Assembly: GCA_963682175.1 (NCBI GenBank)
Contig: OY821771.1
Coordinates: forward strand, 25,998,201-26,062,200
Origin: Triglochin maritima
Taxonomy: Eukaryota; Streptophyta; Magnoliopsida; Alismatales; Juncaginaceae
Reading direction: 5' to 3'
Length of the DNA stretch: 64,000 bases
Shown: one piece after another, positions 11,231 through 23,509 of the stretch
How the letters are laid out: each line of letters opens with the position of its first letter
Numbering within the stretch: position 1 is the stretch's first letter
Position numbers and translations under genes: made by a program
The notes under the pieces: generated by a model
What the model was told of the DNA's origin: nothing
The model's input: only the letters and a program-made list of their open reading frames with translations
Database searches by the model: none

Positions 11231-12797
11231 TGATTAGTAGCATATCATACATTTCATTCATGCTATATATCCTTTATTTACCCCAATTTTGTGCTACTCG
11301 AGTGTTTGTTTGTCGTATTTGTGGCATTAGGTAACAAAAAAGGAAGAGAAAATGACCTAAACACAAGAAGAATGGACTGATTTGGATGGTTTTTGACCTA
11401 TTTGTAAGGCCCAAGGATTGAAATGAAAACACAGAGGGACCCATGTGAAAAATTGGAGGGACCAAAGTGTAAAGAAATATATTGTGTCACAAAAGTCCAT
11501 AACCTGAGGAGTAAATTAACAATTAAAATCAAATCGGCTCGAGACTATGGACCAGGGCTCAACCCCACGTGCAATAAACAAAACTTAACCTAATGGCGAA
11601 CTTTGAGGCTGATCGGAGCCATTTAATCCACCAGTGGCAGATCAAAATCCCCCACTGGTGGATGTTTCGGCTCCGTTTAAGCGCCAATTTTGGCGCGGCT
11701 TGGGTTGTCGGGTTAAAGAAATATGCAACCTCCAGATCTGATTTAGAGCCGTCTGATTGCGCCCAGATCCATCCAAACCCTCTCATCTTCTATAAATACA
11801 CTTGTAATGCCTCCTTTCTTCTTCTTCCTCCCTCTCCTCCTTAGGTTAGTTTCTTTTTATGTTTAGTAGAGTAGGTTTTATTTCTTGTTTATTAGAGTAG
11901 GTTTTAGTATAGAGGAGGAGAAGAGGAGCAACCTTGTAACCTTCATTTCTTAATCAAGTTTTCGTTTCATATCTTTATCTTGATGTCTTTCCTTTTGCTT
12001 CCATTTCCTTTGTGTTTGTTTTCCTTCATCTAGTTTTCTGAATTTTGCATTATGGTTTTGGGTTGTTTTTATGCTTTCTTTAGTTTAGAGATGACTAGAA
12101 AGTAGTCCACCCCCATTTCGAAGTGGAGAAGGTGTTGTGATGTATTAGTGTGTGTCTGTTAATCCTACCTTTCACATGAGTTCCATAACCATCTAATGGG
12201 ATTTTCACTCTCATCTTTGATGTGCTAATGCTCTTGAGTGAAACTTAGCACATGCTCAGATTAATGGGCCTATATTATGGGGAATGATGAGGTGAGGATA
12301 GGGATGGAGTGGAAGAAGGAAACATGACATGTGCTCATGTTGGCCTCATCCTAATTATTGTGTTGTATGTTTGAATGATTGTGTCAAATCTTATTTCATA
12401 TGGAGACAAAGTTGGACGTGGTGATTTTACATGTGCTCACAACCTTATCAATTATTGTCTTGTATGCTTTAAGGATAATGTTTTATCTTTTTTCATGAGG
12501 AGGCAAAGTTGAATTTGGTTTATGGATTTCCTGTAATATATGTTAGGATGAGCACAATTGAAAACACACTACACATATTTTCATTTCCGCATTCTTTGTC
12601 TACCCCCTAAGGGGTTTTATTATTTGTTTTTTATTTCACCTACATAGTTGTTTAATTCAGCTGGCATTCCTCTCTCTTCTTCTCCCCCACTCGAGTATTG
12701 TAGACATACACTCGCGCACGCTCCCTGTGTACTCAAACCATACTTGCCCCGTCTTAAGCGACCTCGTGCACTTGTGGCAGTCTACCTGGATGAATAA
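11231..12797 (+). mobile_element. Athila-like LTR (subfamily A), inserted in the gypsy RT
   Basis: It begins TGATTAGTAGCATATC and ends in the cgtgcacttgtgg tail typical of this family's LTR 3' end, with a TATA word (tctataaatac) near 11790. It splits a continuous RT reading frame. The flanks share ATAACATGT (11222-11230 and 12794-12802), which contains the 5-bp duplication CATGT expected for an LTR element. No primer site or internal sequence follows, so it is a solo LTR. It lacks the snRNA-type motif of other copies, but carries an inverted repeat CCACCAGTGG/CCACTGGTGG at 11628-11661. Confidence 0.8.
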
Positions 12798-12802
12798 CAT
12801 GT

Positions 12803-13192
12803 CATCCAGGCGGGGAATCGGGAACCGATATTCACTGTGATACGGTTTATGGCTCGGTTGTCTATGCACATGTGCCACGAGCCATCTTTCTTCAACACCA
12901 ATAGAGCAAGGACCACACACGGGCTCATGCTCTCATGGAGGTAACCTCGTTCCAGCAATTCCACTACTTGTCATTGTATCTCTTGGGACTCTCTAAGGCT
13001 CAGACAGTATGCTCGTTGGTTTGGTAGAGTTGATCCAGGGATAAGGTCTATTTGATGCTGAATGTCTCTCATCGGTGGCAACCTGGAAGGGCGGTCTTCA
13101 GGCATCAAATTAGAGAACTCGTCGAGTAGTTGCTGCACCTCTACTGGTAATTTAGACCTGACATCCTCCGCATCATCTTCCTGGGGCAGCAA
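12803..13192 (-). pseudogene. Ty3/gypsy reverse transcriptase, fingers
   Basis: On the minus strand: LPPMRDIQHQIDLIPGS and the region before it (VQQLLDEFSNLMPEDRPS), then [34 protein letters not shown] and, after a frame change, [12 protein letters not shown]. These are the standard N-terminal RT motifs of Ty3/gypsy polyproteins. The next motif ([11 protein letters not shown]) is found 1.6 kb away at 11216, past the LTR insertion. Frame changes and stops separate the pieces. Confidence 0.85.
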
Positions 13193-13477
13193 TAAACTAC
13201 CTATCCTTTCTTCACTTCAACTAACAAAATTGGCATCAAGAGCAGGTTAGTGTTTTGTGATACTTGGGTTGATGAGGCTTCTTCCCGATGAGGTGCCAAG
13301 ACGATCGTCTTCCCTTTGATGTTAAGGGAGTAGGTATTCTTTTGCCCATCGTGAACAATGTTCTAATTGTACTTCCATGGACGGTCGAACAAGAGGTGAC
13401 AAGCATCCATGGACACTACATCACACCATGCATTGTCAAGATATTTTTTGCCAACTGAAAATGACACCAAGCACATC
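13193..13477 (-). pseudogene. Ty3/gypsy protease C-terminus and linker to RT
   Basis: The minus strand reads DKMCLVSFSVGKKYLDNAWCDVV, then SMDACHLLFDRPWKYN, the usual DACH-LLLGRPW ending of this protease with Gly changed to Asp, then a linker (TYSLNIKGKTIVLAPH). It joins protease N-terminal sequence at 15658 across the solo LTR. The join lies between the KVD of one side and KMCLVSF of the other. Confidence 0.8.
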
Positions 13478-13482
13478 TTGTC

Positions 13483-15652
13483 TGAAAGGAATGTGTCCTA
13501 AAAGTTTTACGTTTATATGTCAATTTATGAATTGAATGTGCAAGCATTTTGTTCCTTGATTATGGTGTTCGTCTTTTGGAAGTGTTAAGGAAGAGGCGCT
13601 TGGTCCTTAACCGTAGAGCTCTAAAACATAATGGTTTACATAAATCAAAAAGTTATTCACAATCATGGTAATTAACATGGAACATTAATTACCGAGATAC
13701 GATTGTCGTGTTGGTCATCGATTGTTGTAGCTCTACAAATAATTGACGACACGAGTATATAAAAGAGGAAAAGATTACTTTTATATATTGAATAGACCTA
13801 ACAAGTAAAACATTATGGAATTGTGTTTCGTGTCATTAATGTTTTTACTGTGTCTTGGATCCTAAGATATGAGACTTATATCTTTTCACTCAAGAAGTGT
13901 TTAATTTGATTATTGTCAAAAGCTACCAATGAGTGTAGTGATAACGGCCATAGTTGGTTGAACATGACTTGTGCTCGAAAAGATAGCTAGTCAAATGATT
14001 ATCATTGCCCCTCTTAATTGAGTGATGATATTAGTGGCCCCCTTGATAAACAAAAATTATAATGTGCACAATGTAACTTGAGTTAAGTTACATAGTTATA
14101 ATTAGCTTAGAGAGATCAAGAAATAAATATAATACAAAGGTGACACATTTCTACTTTGTATATATTCTTAATATCATGAGGCAAGGGATGGACATAAGTG
14201 GTGCACTTACATCACTAAATGGATCGTGTTTTGGTTCGGGTTGAACAAAGACATCTTTGCTAATTGGGTGACTATAATGTGTAGCTAGATACCGCTTATA
14301 GTCTGAGATATTAAGTGTTTAATATCACTACCAATTAGGCTTAGATCCTCCTATAGGTCACACCACAAAACTGGGAAACAAGAGATTTGATTTTAAGTTC
14401 ATATGATGTGTCGGGTTTCTTATGAAAATGGGACACATGTGGTGAATTAATTAAAATCAATATGTTATGAGAATTAACATAATTAGAATCATAATAAATT
14501 CATATGAGATATATATATTATGGGGTGTAATAATTTAATATTACATATGATAATATATATAGGATGTGAATTGCTAAAAACCCCCAAAAGATCAAATTTT
14601 GTTGGAAATAAATCCAAAATTTGATAAAGGTAAAATCGGGGTCAAACACGGTGAATCGTTCATGGTTCGGTCGACCGGGCATCTTCGGATCGGTTAACCG
14701 AATAGGGAACGGGTAAGCACAATTGGTTGACTGAGATTGCCCAGAGTGCCTGGACAATCGGGTTCAGTTAACCGATTGGAAACGGTCAATCGAGAAGTAG
14801 TATTTTTGGTAGACCGAGGGTGACCCGGTCATCCGATGACTATGTTCCAGGAGCGATTTTTGTGGGTCAAAGGTAGACCGATTAAAAGACGTGGTTCGTC
14901 CGAATTCTTCCAGGGATTTTTCTCATAAAGAATCGGTCGACCGTCGAGCTCACGGTGCACCGAACACGTGTTATAACCGAATGGTTCGGTTGACCGAATA
15001 ATACTCGGTCTACCGAACAAGAACGATTCTGCCTAAATTATTAAGAGATTAATTAAATCATGGGTGGAATAATTCCAGATTTAATTAAAACGTTTTTGTG
15101 GGTGATTATGTGGAAATTAAAGATTAATTTTAGGAGAGAAAAACAAGGGATCATGACTAAATAATAGTTCTTGATAAGGATGTTTTGGGAGCCTATAAAA
15201 GGGCACATATTCCTACTTGTTTTAATACTAATGCAAAATCTTTCTCTCATTAATCTCTCCCTAATCACCACGAAATTTCTCTTAGTAAAATTAAGTTTGG
15301 AGAATAGAATCTCAGGAGACTTAAAGAGGGGTTATTAGCTTGATTCTAAACCTTGTTAGAGATTGATTGGCTAGCTCATTTCTCTCTAACCTTGTTTAGA
15401 GTTTGGTGAACACTCGGAGGCAATCTCGTGGACGATTCAGCGAGCAACGCGACTCCGGATCATCAAAAAGGTTTTAGAGAACCTTTAGGTATGATTCTAT
15501 CGTTGTGGATTATTTAATAAATGTAGGTTGAATGTTATTAGAATAAAACACAAATAGATGTACATAAAACTGCTGAAAATATGAAAATCGATCTTGTATG
15601 TTATATTAAAAAATTTAAAATATATACATACATAGGGACACGAAATCCTACA
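13483..15652 (+). mobile_element. Solo LTR, 2,170 bp, with TSD TTGTC
   Basis: The block runs from TGAAAGG (13483) to CCTACA (15652) and is flanked by TTGTC at 13478-13482 and 15653-15657. It splits the gypsy protease between two codons that otherwise read straight through. A TATA-like box (cctataaaaggg, near 15193) gives plus orientation. The region 14640-15020 is rich in CGGTCGACCG-like words. No internal sequence remains. The family is not identified; the length suggests a large Ty3/gypsy or copia LTR. Confidence 0.9.
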
Positions 15653-15657
15653 TTGTC

Positions 15658-16395
15658 TACCTTTATTTTAGTACCCTTACTCATCCAATATAATTTGTAC
15701 AGTTTGGGATGGTTATCGGTCTTCAACTGCCACTTCTGAACCGTTATTTCAGACACCACGTTCTCGTAACTACCACTATTAATAATCATCCTACATACCT
15801 TATCTGCGAACATGCAAGTGGTCTAAAAAGTGTTATTCATCAACCATTCATCCTCTGACCAACCCCTTAAGGGTTAGTGGACTCTTGCGGACGACTAGAG
15901 TCTCCCACCTATCACTGTACAACACATCTCCCTCATCTTCATATCCATCGAACACAGGCTCATTAACCACCGCAATCTCATCCCCCATATCGTCCCTGAT
16001 CAGGAGAGTTTTGCCAATCATGCTAGCGGGTTTTCCACAACCAGACGTGATGTGACCTTCTTCCCCATTTCTATAGCACCTATGCCTTTTTTGGGTTACC
16101 TGGGAATGTTGGCCGATTAGGACGTGCCTCATGTGGTCGAGCAGACTGGTTGTTCTGTTGGGGCTCGTTGTTTGCGATGGCTTGCCTCCTTTTGTTGCTT
16201 CTTGGCAGGGAGCGCACGCTAGTAGGCCTCAGAAATTGTCCACAACGGGTGGAGGTTAAGGGCATCCTGCGGGGGTTTCGTCACCCCCCAAATATCGTGC
16301 CACTGATTGCTCCTCCATCTCATACAAATCATTTCGGGCCACCAACTGATAGAACTCCTTGGTATATTGGGCCACCAACTTTGCACATTATCTCA
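15658..16395 (-). pseudogene. Ty3/gypsy gag C-terminus and protease N-terminus
   Basis: From high to low coordinates the minus strand gives a gag stretch (YTKEFYQLVARNDLYEMEEQ), a basic Gln/Arg-rich region, a CCHC knuckle now reading CYRNGEEGHITSGC (second Cys replaced by Asn), then VLYSDRWETLVVR and the protease motif CRMIINSGSYENVVS, in which the catalytic Asp is Asn. Frameshifts separate the parts. The N-terminal half of gag is lost at about 16395, where a different LTR-like block begins. Confidence 0.8.
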
Positions 16396-18085
16396 ACGGT
16401 CGAACAAAAGGTAAAACCAGTTGACCGCTAGACGGTGAAAACCAGACTAAGTCTTAGTCAAAAGCAAAGCACCGGTCGAACGGCTTAGGAACCCCGTTCG
16501 ACCAAAAATATCAAGGTATTTGCTACATTCATCAAATCACAATCGGTCGAACCAACATCCAATCGGTCGACCTAAAATTTAGTACACTTAAGTTACCAGT
16601 CAGACCATAGTCACGAATAGTCGACCATTTAGATGGTCAACACTCGGTCCAACCAAAAAAAACAAGGCAACAGCCGACCGGCTCAAGGGCCCCATTCGAC
16701 CAAAAATATCAGGAACTTTCTAACCCAACAAATATGCTCAACTGGTCGACCGCTGCAAGGCATCGTTTGACCGGTGCTGTGTAAAAATGGAGAATCGACA
16801 CTACATCCGGTTGACCGCTCGATGGCTTTGGTTGACCGTTACCCGGAAACTACCTAGCCGCGCTAGGTCTAACTTGTTGACCCTTGTCGCCGGTGAGATC
16901 TCTAACCTCTGATGACAAGCACAGCCTCACACTTCTTGGTGTGAGTAAAATCTAATGCTAGAACTTGGCATACCTCTTCGCGGTTGTCGATGCTAGCCAG
17001 AGCTCACACGCCAACACCTCCGGTCTGCAACCGCTCGCGCACGCTCCTTCCCATGTCAAGCTCCACCCGACGCACCTCCACGTGCAAACTCGCCACCAGC
17101 CACCGTTGCTCCTGCCTCCACCTCTTATCCGCCAGAAAAAAGGAGAGAGATGAGTGAGAGAGAGAGAGTGAGAGAGTGAGGGAGAGAAATGAGAGGTGTG
17201 CAAGCCTTCTCCTTAAAAGGACCAACCCTTCACTCTCACCATCACCCTACAACACTCCACACCATTCCTCCATCACCTAACCGTACCACACATCCCATCA
17301 ATCCACTCATTCTCCAAACCACCAAGTCAAACCTCCACCATACCTCCAATTAGCACCCTATTGAGGGTTAGGGATTTAACAGACTATGACTTTCGGTTTA
17401 TTGATTACCTGTATTTTCTTATGGACGTTATTCTTGTCATATTATACAATGGTCGTATACGTATTTTTTCCCTAACCCCTAAAATGTATTTTTCCACCGG
17501 TCAACCGATTACCTAGAAATGGTCCATCGAATTTTGACACCAGAAGTGCTTGTTCTTTTCGGTTGACTGGACCTACTTCATGTGTTCGACTGATATATCT
17601 TTAACGTTGCCAAAACCTACTAGAACAGTCGACTGTCCCTTATTAGTTTGATCGTTCACTAAAGTCATAGCACAAATAGGTTTCATTGGCGCTTAAAGTA
17701 GGTCGAACGTTTCCTTATTATTAAGGAAATGGTCGACCGTTTAGCCCATCTCAATCGACCATTGTGGGATAGAATTGCTGAAGTTCAAATTCTGATTTGT
17801 GTATCTTACACACAACTTAACCAATTCTTCCACAACGGCTATAAATCTTTAGGAACGTATAAATAGAGATTCACACACTTTATTTACACAACTCTTATAC
17901 TTCCATTTGCTCCATACAATAGGGAGGCTTCTCCCAATCTCCAAATCTCATTCCACACACTCAAGAGCATAAACTTCCACACTTTTGTTATCAATTCCAA
18001 TCATACTCAAAGTGTGCTATGTTAGAGAGTGTTTGAATCACTCAACCTCAGTTGTCCAAAGGAGTAAAGGTTTCGGTAAAAGCCC
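16396..18085 (+). mobile_element. LTR-like block rich in GTCGACC words
   Basis: The gypsy gag sequence stops abruptly at its left edge. Inside are two clusters of GGTCGACC-like words (16390-16860 and 17490-17765), a C-rich tract (16965-17125), and a TATA-like word followed by typical leader sequence (aacgtataaatagag, near 17853). It resembles the solo LTRs at 3.2 and 13.5 kb in motif content but not in overall sequence. Its 3' part is cut by the subfamily A LTR at 18086. Ends and TSD could not be fixed, so the call is tentative. Confidence 0.45.
17142..17188 (+). repeat. GA-rich microsatellite
   Basis: Imperfect (GA)n run with interspersed GTGA units. The short ORFs read through it on both strands are artefacts of the simple repeat. 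Confidence 0.9.
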
Positions 18086-19505
18086 TATTAGTAGCATATC
18101 ATGCATCATATTCATGATATATATCCTTTATTTTATCCCGATATTGTGCTACTCGAGTTGTTGTTTATAGTGTTTCGGGTCTTAGATAATAAAAAAGAGG
18201 AATGGAGAAAAAACGACCTGAATGTAACATTAATGGACTAAATTGAAGACTTCTACACCTATTAGTAATACACAATGACTGGATCGCAAATTAGGAAGGA
18301 CCCAAGTGAAAACGTGATGTAAAGAACACAATATTGTGCCACATGACTTGAACTAGATCAATATTTCTCCAATTAAAATCAAATCGGGTCGAGAAAGTAG
18401 ACCAGAGCATCACCCCACGTGCCAATAGAAGAAATACAATAGTAGCCAAAAGTTCATGAACCTGATCGGATCTATTTGATCCACCACTGGCGGATCAAAC
18501 AGTTCCAATGGATCTCAGATTTTGGTCGTGGGTTGGATTGTCGGGTCAGAGTATTCCAAGACCATCAAATGTGATTTAGAGACATCGGATTATTCCCAAA
18601 TTAATCCTAGCCATGTATTAGTTTATATATACCATTGTAATCCCTCCTCTCCCACTTCTTCTTCTAGCCTCCATTAGTTTAGGTTTAATTCATGTTTTCA
18701 GTAGTATAGTTGGAGGAGAAGAAGCATATTTTGTAATCCATTAGTTTCAAATACATGTCTTTCCTTTGAAGCAATTTGTTTGATGTTGTTTGTTTGATCT
18801 TGTTTTTCTTCATTTCCATTATGGGTTTATGTTGTTTTTATGCTTTCTTTTGGTTAGAGATGAAGAGAGAGTAGTGCATCCCCATTCGGGGGGTGGAGAA
18901 GAAGGTGTTGTGATTTTGTGATGCATTAGTCTGTGTGTTAATCGTACCTTTAAATCTCACATGATTTTCTTAACCATGCTTAGATTAGTTGACCTATTTT
19001 ATGGGGTATGATGAGATGAGGATAGGGATGGAGTGGAAGAAGGAAACAAGACATGTGCATGCATGTGCTCATGTTGCCTTTATCCTAATTAATGTCTTGT
19101 ATGTTTTAATGATTGTGATAAATCATATTTCATGTTGAGACATAGTTGGATTTGAGTCATTATGCATGTGAACATATTAGCTTCATTTCAATTATTGTCT
19201 TGTATTTTTTAATGATAATGTTTTATGTTATCTCATGTGGAGGCAAAGTTGGAGTTGACTTTTATGGATTTCATGTATGAGATGTTTTGATGAGCACATT
19301 TGAACACACACTACACACATTTTAATTTTATTGTTCGTTTTCCGATTTCCTACACATCGTAGTTTAATATTGACCGCATCTCTCTTTTCTTCTCCACCAC
19401 TCAAGTATTGTGAATCTGACTCACACACGCTACCTGTGGACTGACCCGTACTTGACACTACTTCAACGCAATCGTGCACTTGCGGCATTTTAACTGATTC
19501 AATCA
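18086..19505 (+). mobile_element. Athila-like LTR (subfamily A), second copy
   Basis: It starts tattagtagcatatcatgc and runs in parallel with 11231-12797: the same ctactcgag word, the same gcatccccattcgg and aggatagggatggag stretches, and the same cgtgcacttgcgg tail, ending GATTCAATCA at 19505. The 5' TG is not intact and no target duplication was seen. The following bases are not a primer site, so it is a solo or truncated LTR. Confidence 0.7.
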
Positions 19506-19999
19506 ACACACTTTTTAAAAAATGACACATTTGATAATAAAGGACACATATGTCCTATAAAATAGGGGCCCGTTATTTAAGGACACTTTTGTGTTTTAAA
19601 GATACACACGATTTTTAAAAGACGGACTTGGCGTTTAAAGGAAAGATTCGTGGGAATAAAAGGATAGCATTTGTAAGTTGTTTTTTACTTTTAGGTTATA
19701 ACTTTTCACCGCCAGTAATTTTCATTTGCACTCCAGGAATTTTTGCCAAACTTGGAACCGTATGAGTTGTGCCTCCCAGTTTTCGGTTTTGCCCCGAGGA
19801 TCCGGAACCTACCACGACCATCCCCGATCACGCACACTAACTCGTTTGCTCCAAAAAAAGGACAAACCAACCTAGACCCTCAACACACTCCCTCTGATCG
19901 GTCCTGGCCATTCGCGAAAAGCTAAATGGATTTGAACAATAAGACCAACCAGCCAATGGCAACACTAAGAAAAGTATCAACTATACAAGTCATAGTGAC
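19506..19999. other. Unassigned stretch
   Basis: A short run of ggacacata/ggacactttt words at 19545-19640 is followed by moderately GC-rich sequence with small unsupported frames. It may belong to the Ptta-type element whose fragment begins at 20000. Confidence 0.35.
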
Positions 20000-20235
20000 A
20001 TGAAGGAGTCTCATGCTCGTGGAGCTACTGTTATGTTGGAGTTGCAAAAGAAAAAAATTCAGAAGCAAGTTCCATTGCTCGTGGAGTTTTATTCTTACTT
20101 GGAGCTCAATGGAGAAAAAAAAGATTATTGGATAAGTTGTATGGGTACTTCGGCAAGAAGCAAAGTGTGTATTTGTATTGCCAAGTGGTCAATGGTGGAT
20201 GAATCATTGAAAGTACGAATTTAAAAAATGCAATG
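20000..20235 (+). pseudogene. Ptta/En-Spm (Transposase_24-like) fragment
   Basis: The frame reads HARGATVMLEL, then PLLVEFYSYLELNGEKK, MGTSARSKVCICIAKWS and VDESLKVRI before a stop. This is the RGPT-M...LVEFN..GQP.G...L.S..G..AR..VPI....W..V pattern of plant Ptta/En-Spm transposases. Only about 75 residues remain, with no ATG-proximal or downstream domains. It appears to be a decayed piece of a CACTA-type gene. Confidence 0.6.
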
Positions 20236-20324
20236 GTTAGTTCATTATTATCCAGATTTTCTTTTAAGTTAATTCCTTTCTTTACATGTTTTTATCTAAT
20301 CAATACAAGTTTTCTTTATTTCAT

Positions 20325-20558
20325 CACTACTACAAATTAGGCCTTTGCAGCGGACGTTTTCATCAGCCAAAGGTGTCAATTCCGTCTGCAAAAGGTCCGA
20401 CCGATGGACAATCCGTCTACATTAGTCCACGTCGGGACGGGCAATGCCGACGGATTGGTCGTCGACCCAACAAATTTTGAGCACCAAAAACAAACACCCA
20501 CCAAAAATAGCTATCGACATAAAAAACCACAAAGATGCACACATGCTCACGTGATCCC
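20325..20558 (+). mobile_element. CACTA-type terminus, cut by the Athila-like element
   Basis: CACTACTACAAATTAGG at 20325 has the form of a plant CACTA terminal inverted repeat and is followed by subterminal words (gcagcggacg, ccgtctgc, gccgacgg, cgtcggg). The element is interrupted at 20558 by the complete Athila-like element; the opposite terminus was not found on the far side, where a MULE and LINE follow. Confidence 0.5.
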
Positions 20559-21936
20559 TGTTGAACGTTTTATTTAAACCGCAAGTGCACGGCCGCGATG
20601 AAGCGGGGGCAAGTATGGGTCGTCCTCAGGGAGGTGAGTAGCCTCTTGGTTGTACGAAATCAAGTGGCAAAAATAGGGGGAGAAAGATGTTTATGCTACT
20701 CTACTCTATACTACGCTAAGAAGTAGGAAATGCGAAAGGAAGAACCAAACAATGAAATAATAACTAAGCTAAGAACAAAGGAAGAATGTTGGAATACAGA
20801 AATGGGAAAACCCCTAAGGGGTGGAGTGAGTGCACACAAGCAAAGAGGTGGGTGTTGAACACATTCTTTAAGCACAAATTAAGGTGGTGTTATCATGCAT
20901 AGGAAGTGTCTAAATGTTGTGGCAAAACCTATCAATCTATTCACCAACTTAGTTGATTAACATTTACATAAGCAAGATGTTTATTTCAGAACCTAAACAA
21001 GCATGAGAGGTGTCTAATCATTTTGGCAAAACTCAACAAGTTATAAATTCTATCCTAAACAAGCAAGCATACATTCATGTTTTATCAACACATTGGAAAT
21101 AAAGCATTCAATCCATTCTCATTTGCATGTATGTACTACTCCACCCCTCAAAGGGGATGGAACTACTCACTAAACATTACACTAATTATTAAACTAAACA
21201 AAGAAAGCATATTGACTAAGCTAATAAAACTAATGAAATGAGATTAAGCAAAGCAAAACAAGAAACATAAAACAAACAACATAATAAAGAAAACTTGTAT
21301 TAAAATGACTCACATTAAAAGTAGCATCCTCCTACTTTAGTGTGTGCTTCAAGGCCTCACTTCTAGTAGGAAGAATAGCAACTTAAAATATGGAGTGATT
21401 ACAATGGAAGGTGCAGAGTTCTATTTATAGCCATGGAAAAAGGCAAACCGGGACAATCCCCCGATGTGGGACTAAACCAATACCAAACATAGCCTAAACA
21501 AACACTAATACATGTCCAGGAGAAATCTTAGCGGATTTGGGCCAAAACAGACCGCCAATTAGCGGTCTACAAAGTCCGGATCCATCTGGAATTTGTGCTG
21601 GGCTTTGTTTAGTGTATTTGGTGGTCTTGTATGCATCTACTTCGTTTATTTGAGCTCCGACCCGAATAGAATTGCCAAAATACTCCCCATGATGGTGTGG
21701 AGTTTTCTGTTTTCCTCTTAGGTCCTTCTGTCTTGCGTTCAGGTCCTTCTCCCTTGCATCTTGGTCCCCATATCTCACAGTTCAGTCCTTTTTCCCAGCT
21801 TTTGAGTCCTTTTATGCTTCATCTCTTCAAACCTATTTATTCCTGAAAACTAAACATAAAACTCGTAACATAGCATAGTTTAGGTGAAAGATAATGGATA
21901 TAAGATACAAATATAAGCATGAAATGATGTCAATCA
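20559..21936 (-). repeat. 3' LTR of the Athila-like element
   Basis: Near-identical to the 5' copy but 23 bp shorter; most of the difference is loss of one of the two palindromes, leaving a single one at 21550-21567. The snRNA-type motif (21462-21472) is perfect here, with the TATA box at 21422-21429. Confidence 0.93.
21422..21472 (-). promoter_or_regulatory. LTR promoter: snRNA-type USE plus TATA, 32 bp apart
   Basis: On the minus strand GTCCCACATCG (21462-21472) is followed by a 32-bp spacer and TATAAATA (21422-21429). RTCCCACATCG is the published upstream sequence element of plant U-snRNA genes, and the spacing is close to the 33-34 bp reported for the Pol II type. That it drives LTR transcription is inferred from position. 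Confidence 0.7.
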
Positions 21937-21954
21937 AATACCCCCACACCTAAC
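21937..21954 (-). other. Polypurine tract before the 3' LTR
   Basis: The minus strand reads GTTAGGTGTGGGGGTATT immediately before the LTR start. The same sequence precedes LTRs at 49088 (minus) and 60622 (plus), marking the plus-strand primer of this family. Confidence 0.85.
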
Positions 21955-23509
21955 TTTTGCTAGTCCCGAGCAAAACAAAGAAAGAGAAAAGCATACGAAA
22001 AACAAGAAATCCTAACTCACTTTCGTAGGAATCACGGTTGCACTTAGCACGTGCAACAAGCCGTTAAACCTCCTTGTCGCCAAGGAGGAGGAGTGTTGTC
22101 TCCTGAGGGTTTTCAATGGATATACCCACAAAATCCGAACAAGATGCATTAATCAATCTAGCTACACGACTCGTTGGACTTATTTTGTCGATCATGGGAC
22201 GCGGTAATACTACGGGTCGACTCTATATATGTAATCGGTCCACACACCTAGCCTAATGAGTTATTCGTGAGAGTTAGTTAAGGACTTAAGTGAAAGACAA
22301 TGGCAACCTTAACTTCTGAATGTGATACAATGTGTAAAGTCCATTTTGGTTCTTATTTGACTTTTTTTTTCTTCTTTAGAGCATTGTATTGGTTGGTATT
22401 TGATTCTCCCAGGGTCAGGTTTCGTGCATCATTGCCTATGAGGACTTACACTATCACGTACACCTTCCCCCAAATCTCCAGATAGGGCGATCCCTACCAC
22501 CCGTGTAACGGGAGTTCGGTCGGTGCATCCCAAGTCAGATGACTCGAAATCACCAGGCACAAAGGCCCCTCAGACCTACTTTCCTGAGTGATAGGAGCCG
22601 CACGAGAAGAGAGAACACCACTTATTCATTTATCTACATGGGAACCAAAACCCCTACACTTAAGTTTCACAAAAAGAGATTAAGGGTCATTGACTACGAC
22701 TAACTTCCTTACACTAACAGACAAGAATTATTTGACTCACTAGGTTCAGGGTGGACTTCTTTAAATGTTTGAGTGCTAAAACCCTATGATTACACGCCCC
22801 CGAGGGAAAATCTGGGTGCATCGTAACGACTCGATAAGACCTAAAGCCAGTAAACTAGAAATCCTAATGCATCAAGTTCAAGACAATTTTGAGACCTTTC
22901 TTTTTACTTTGCCTCTCAACGGTTTTGCACATGCTAAACACACGCAAAACCCACAAAACATTTTCTTTCGCAAACACACGAAGGTTTTGAAAGAAATGTG
23001 AAAATTTTAAAGCACTAGGCAAGCAAAAGAAGACAAGTCACCCAAGGATCATGGCAAACAGATATATCGATATTAAATGCAACACACCAACATGACCCTA
23101 TCAATACACACAAAAGAAAGCAAAATCAAAGGAAAAAGACTCGACTGTGTACACACGTAAAACACCCCCCACACCTACTTCATGCATTGTCCTCAATAAA
23201 TGTGAGCATGATAGTACATGGATTTATGCATGAAAAAAGGAAGATCTCACCAACATGAAGCACAACAGGAAGTTAATGGTTGTAGTGATGGACACAAACC
23301 CAAATTTCCTCAAAACCTGTGAGATACTGAAGAAGGGAGACAAATACGTGAAGAAACGGGGCCCAAGTACACAAGGGTTGGGGACCACAACAATCAATGC
23401 TCGCTCATGGAGTCTTTTATTACACACTTTTCTTTTCTTTTGTTTCTTTTTTTTCGAATTTTTTTTACATGATATATACAGCAACAACGATATTCTCATA
23501 ATCATTTGG
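21955..23509 (-). other. 3' untranslated internal region of the Athila-like element
   Basis: No coding frame is supported. The region is strongly conserved with 49106-50770 (minus) and 58480-60620 (plus), including a T-rich tract, a gggtgggggtgttttac-like stretch and a gcgccgaccgaactc block. The short frames read here are shadows. Confidence 0.8.

Noticed and set aside
16958..17225. Overlapping ORFs on both strands in a GC-richer patch
   Set aside because: Driven by a (GA)n tract and C-rich sequence within an LTR-like block; no family motif.
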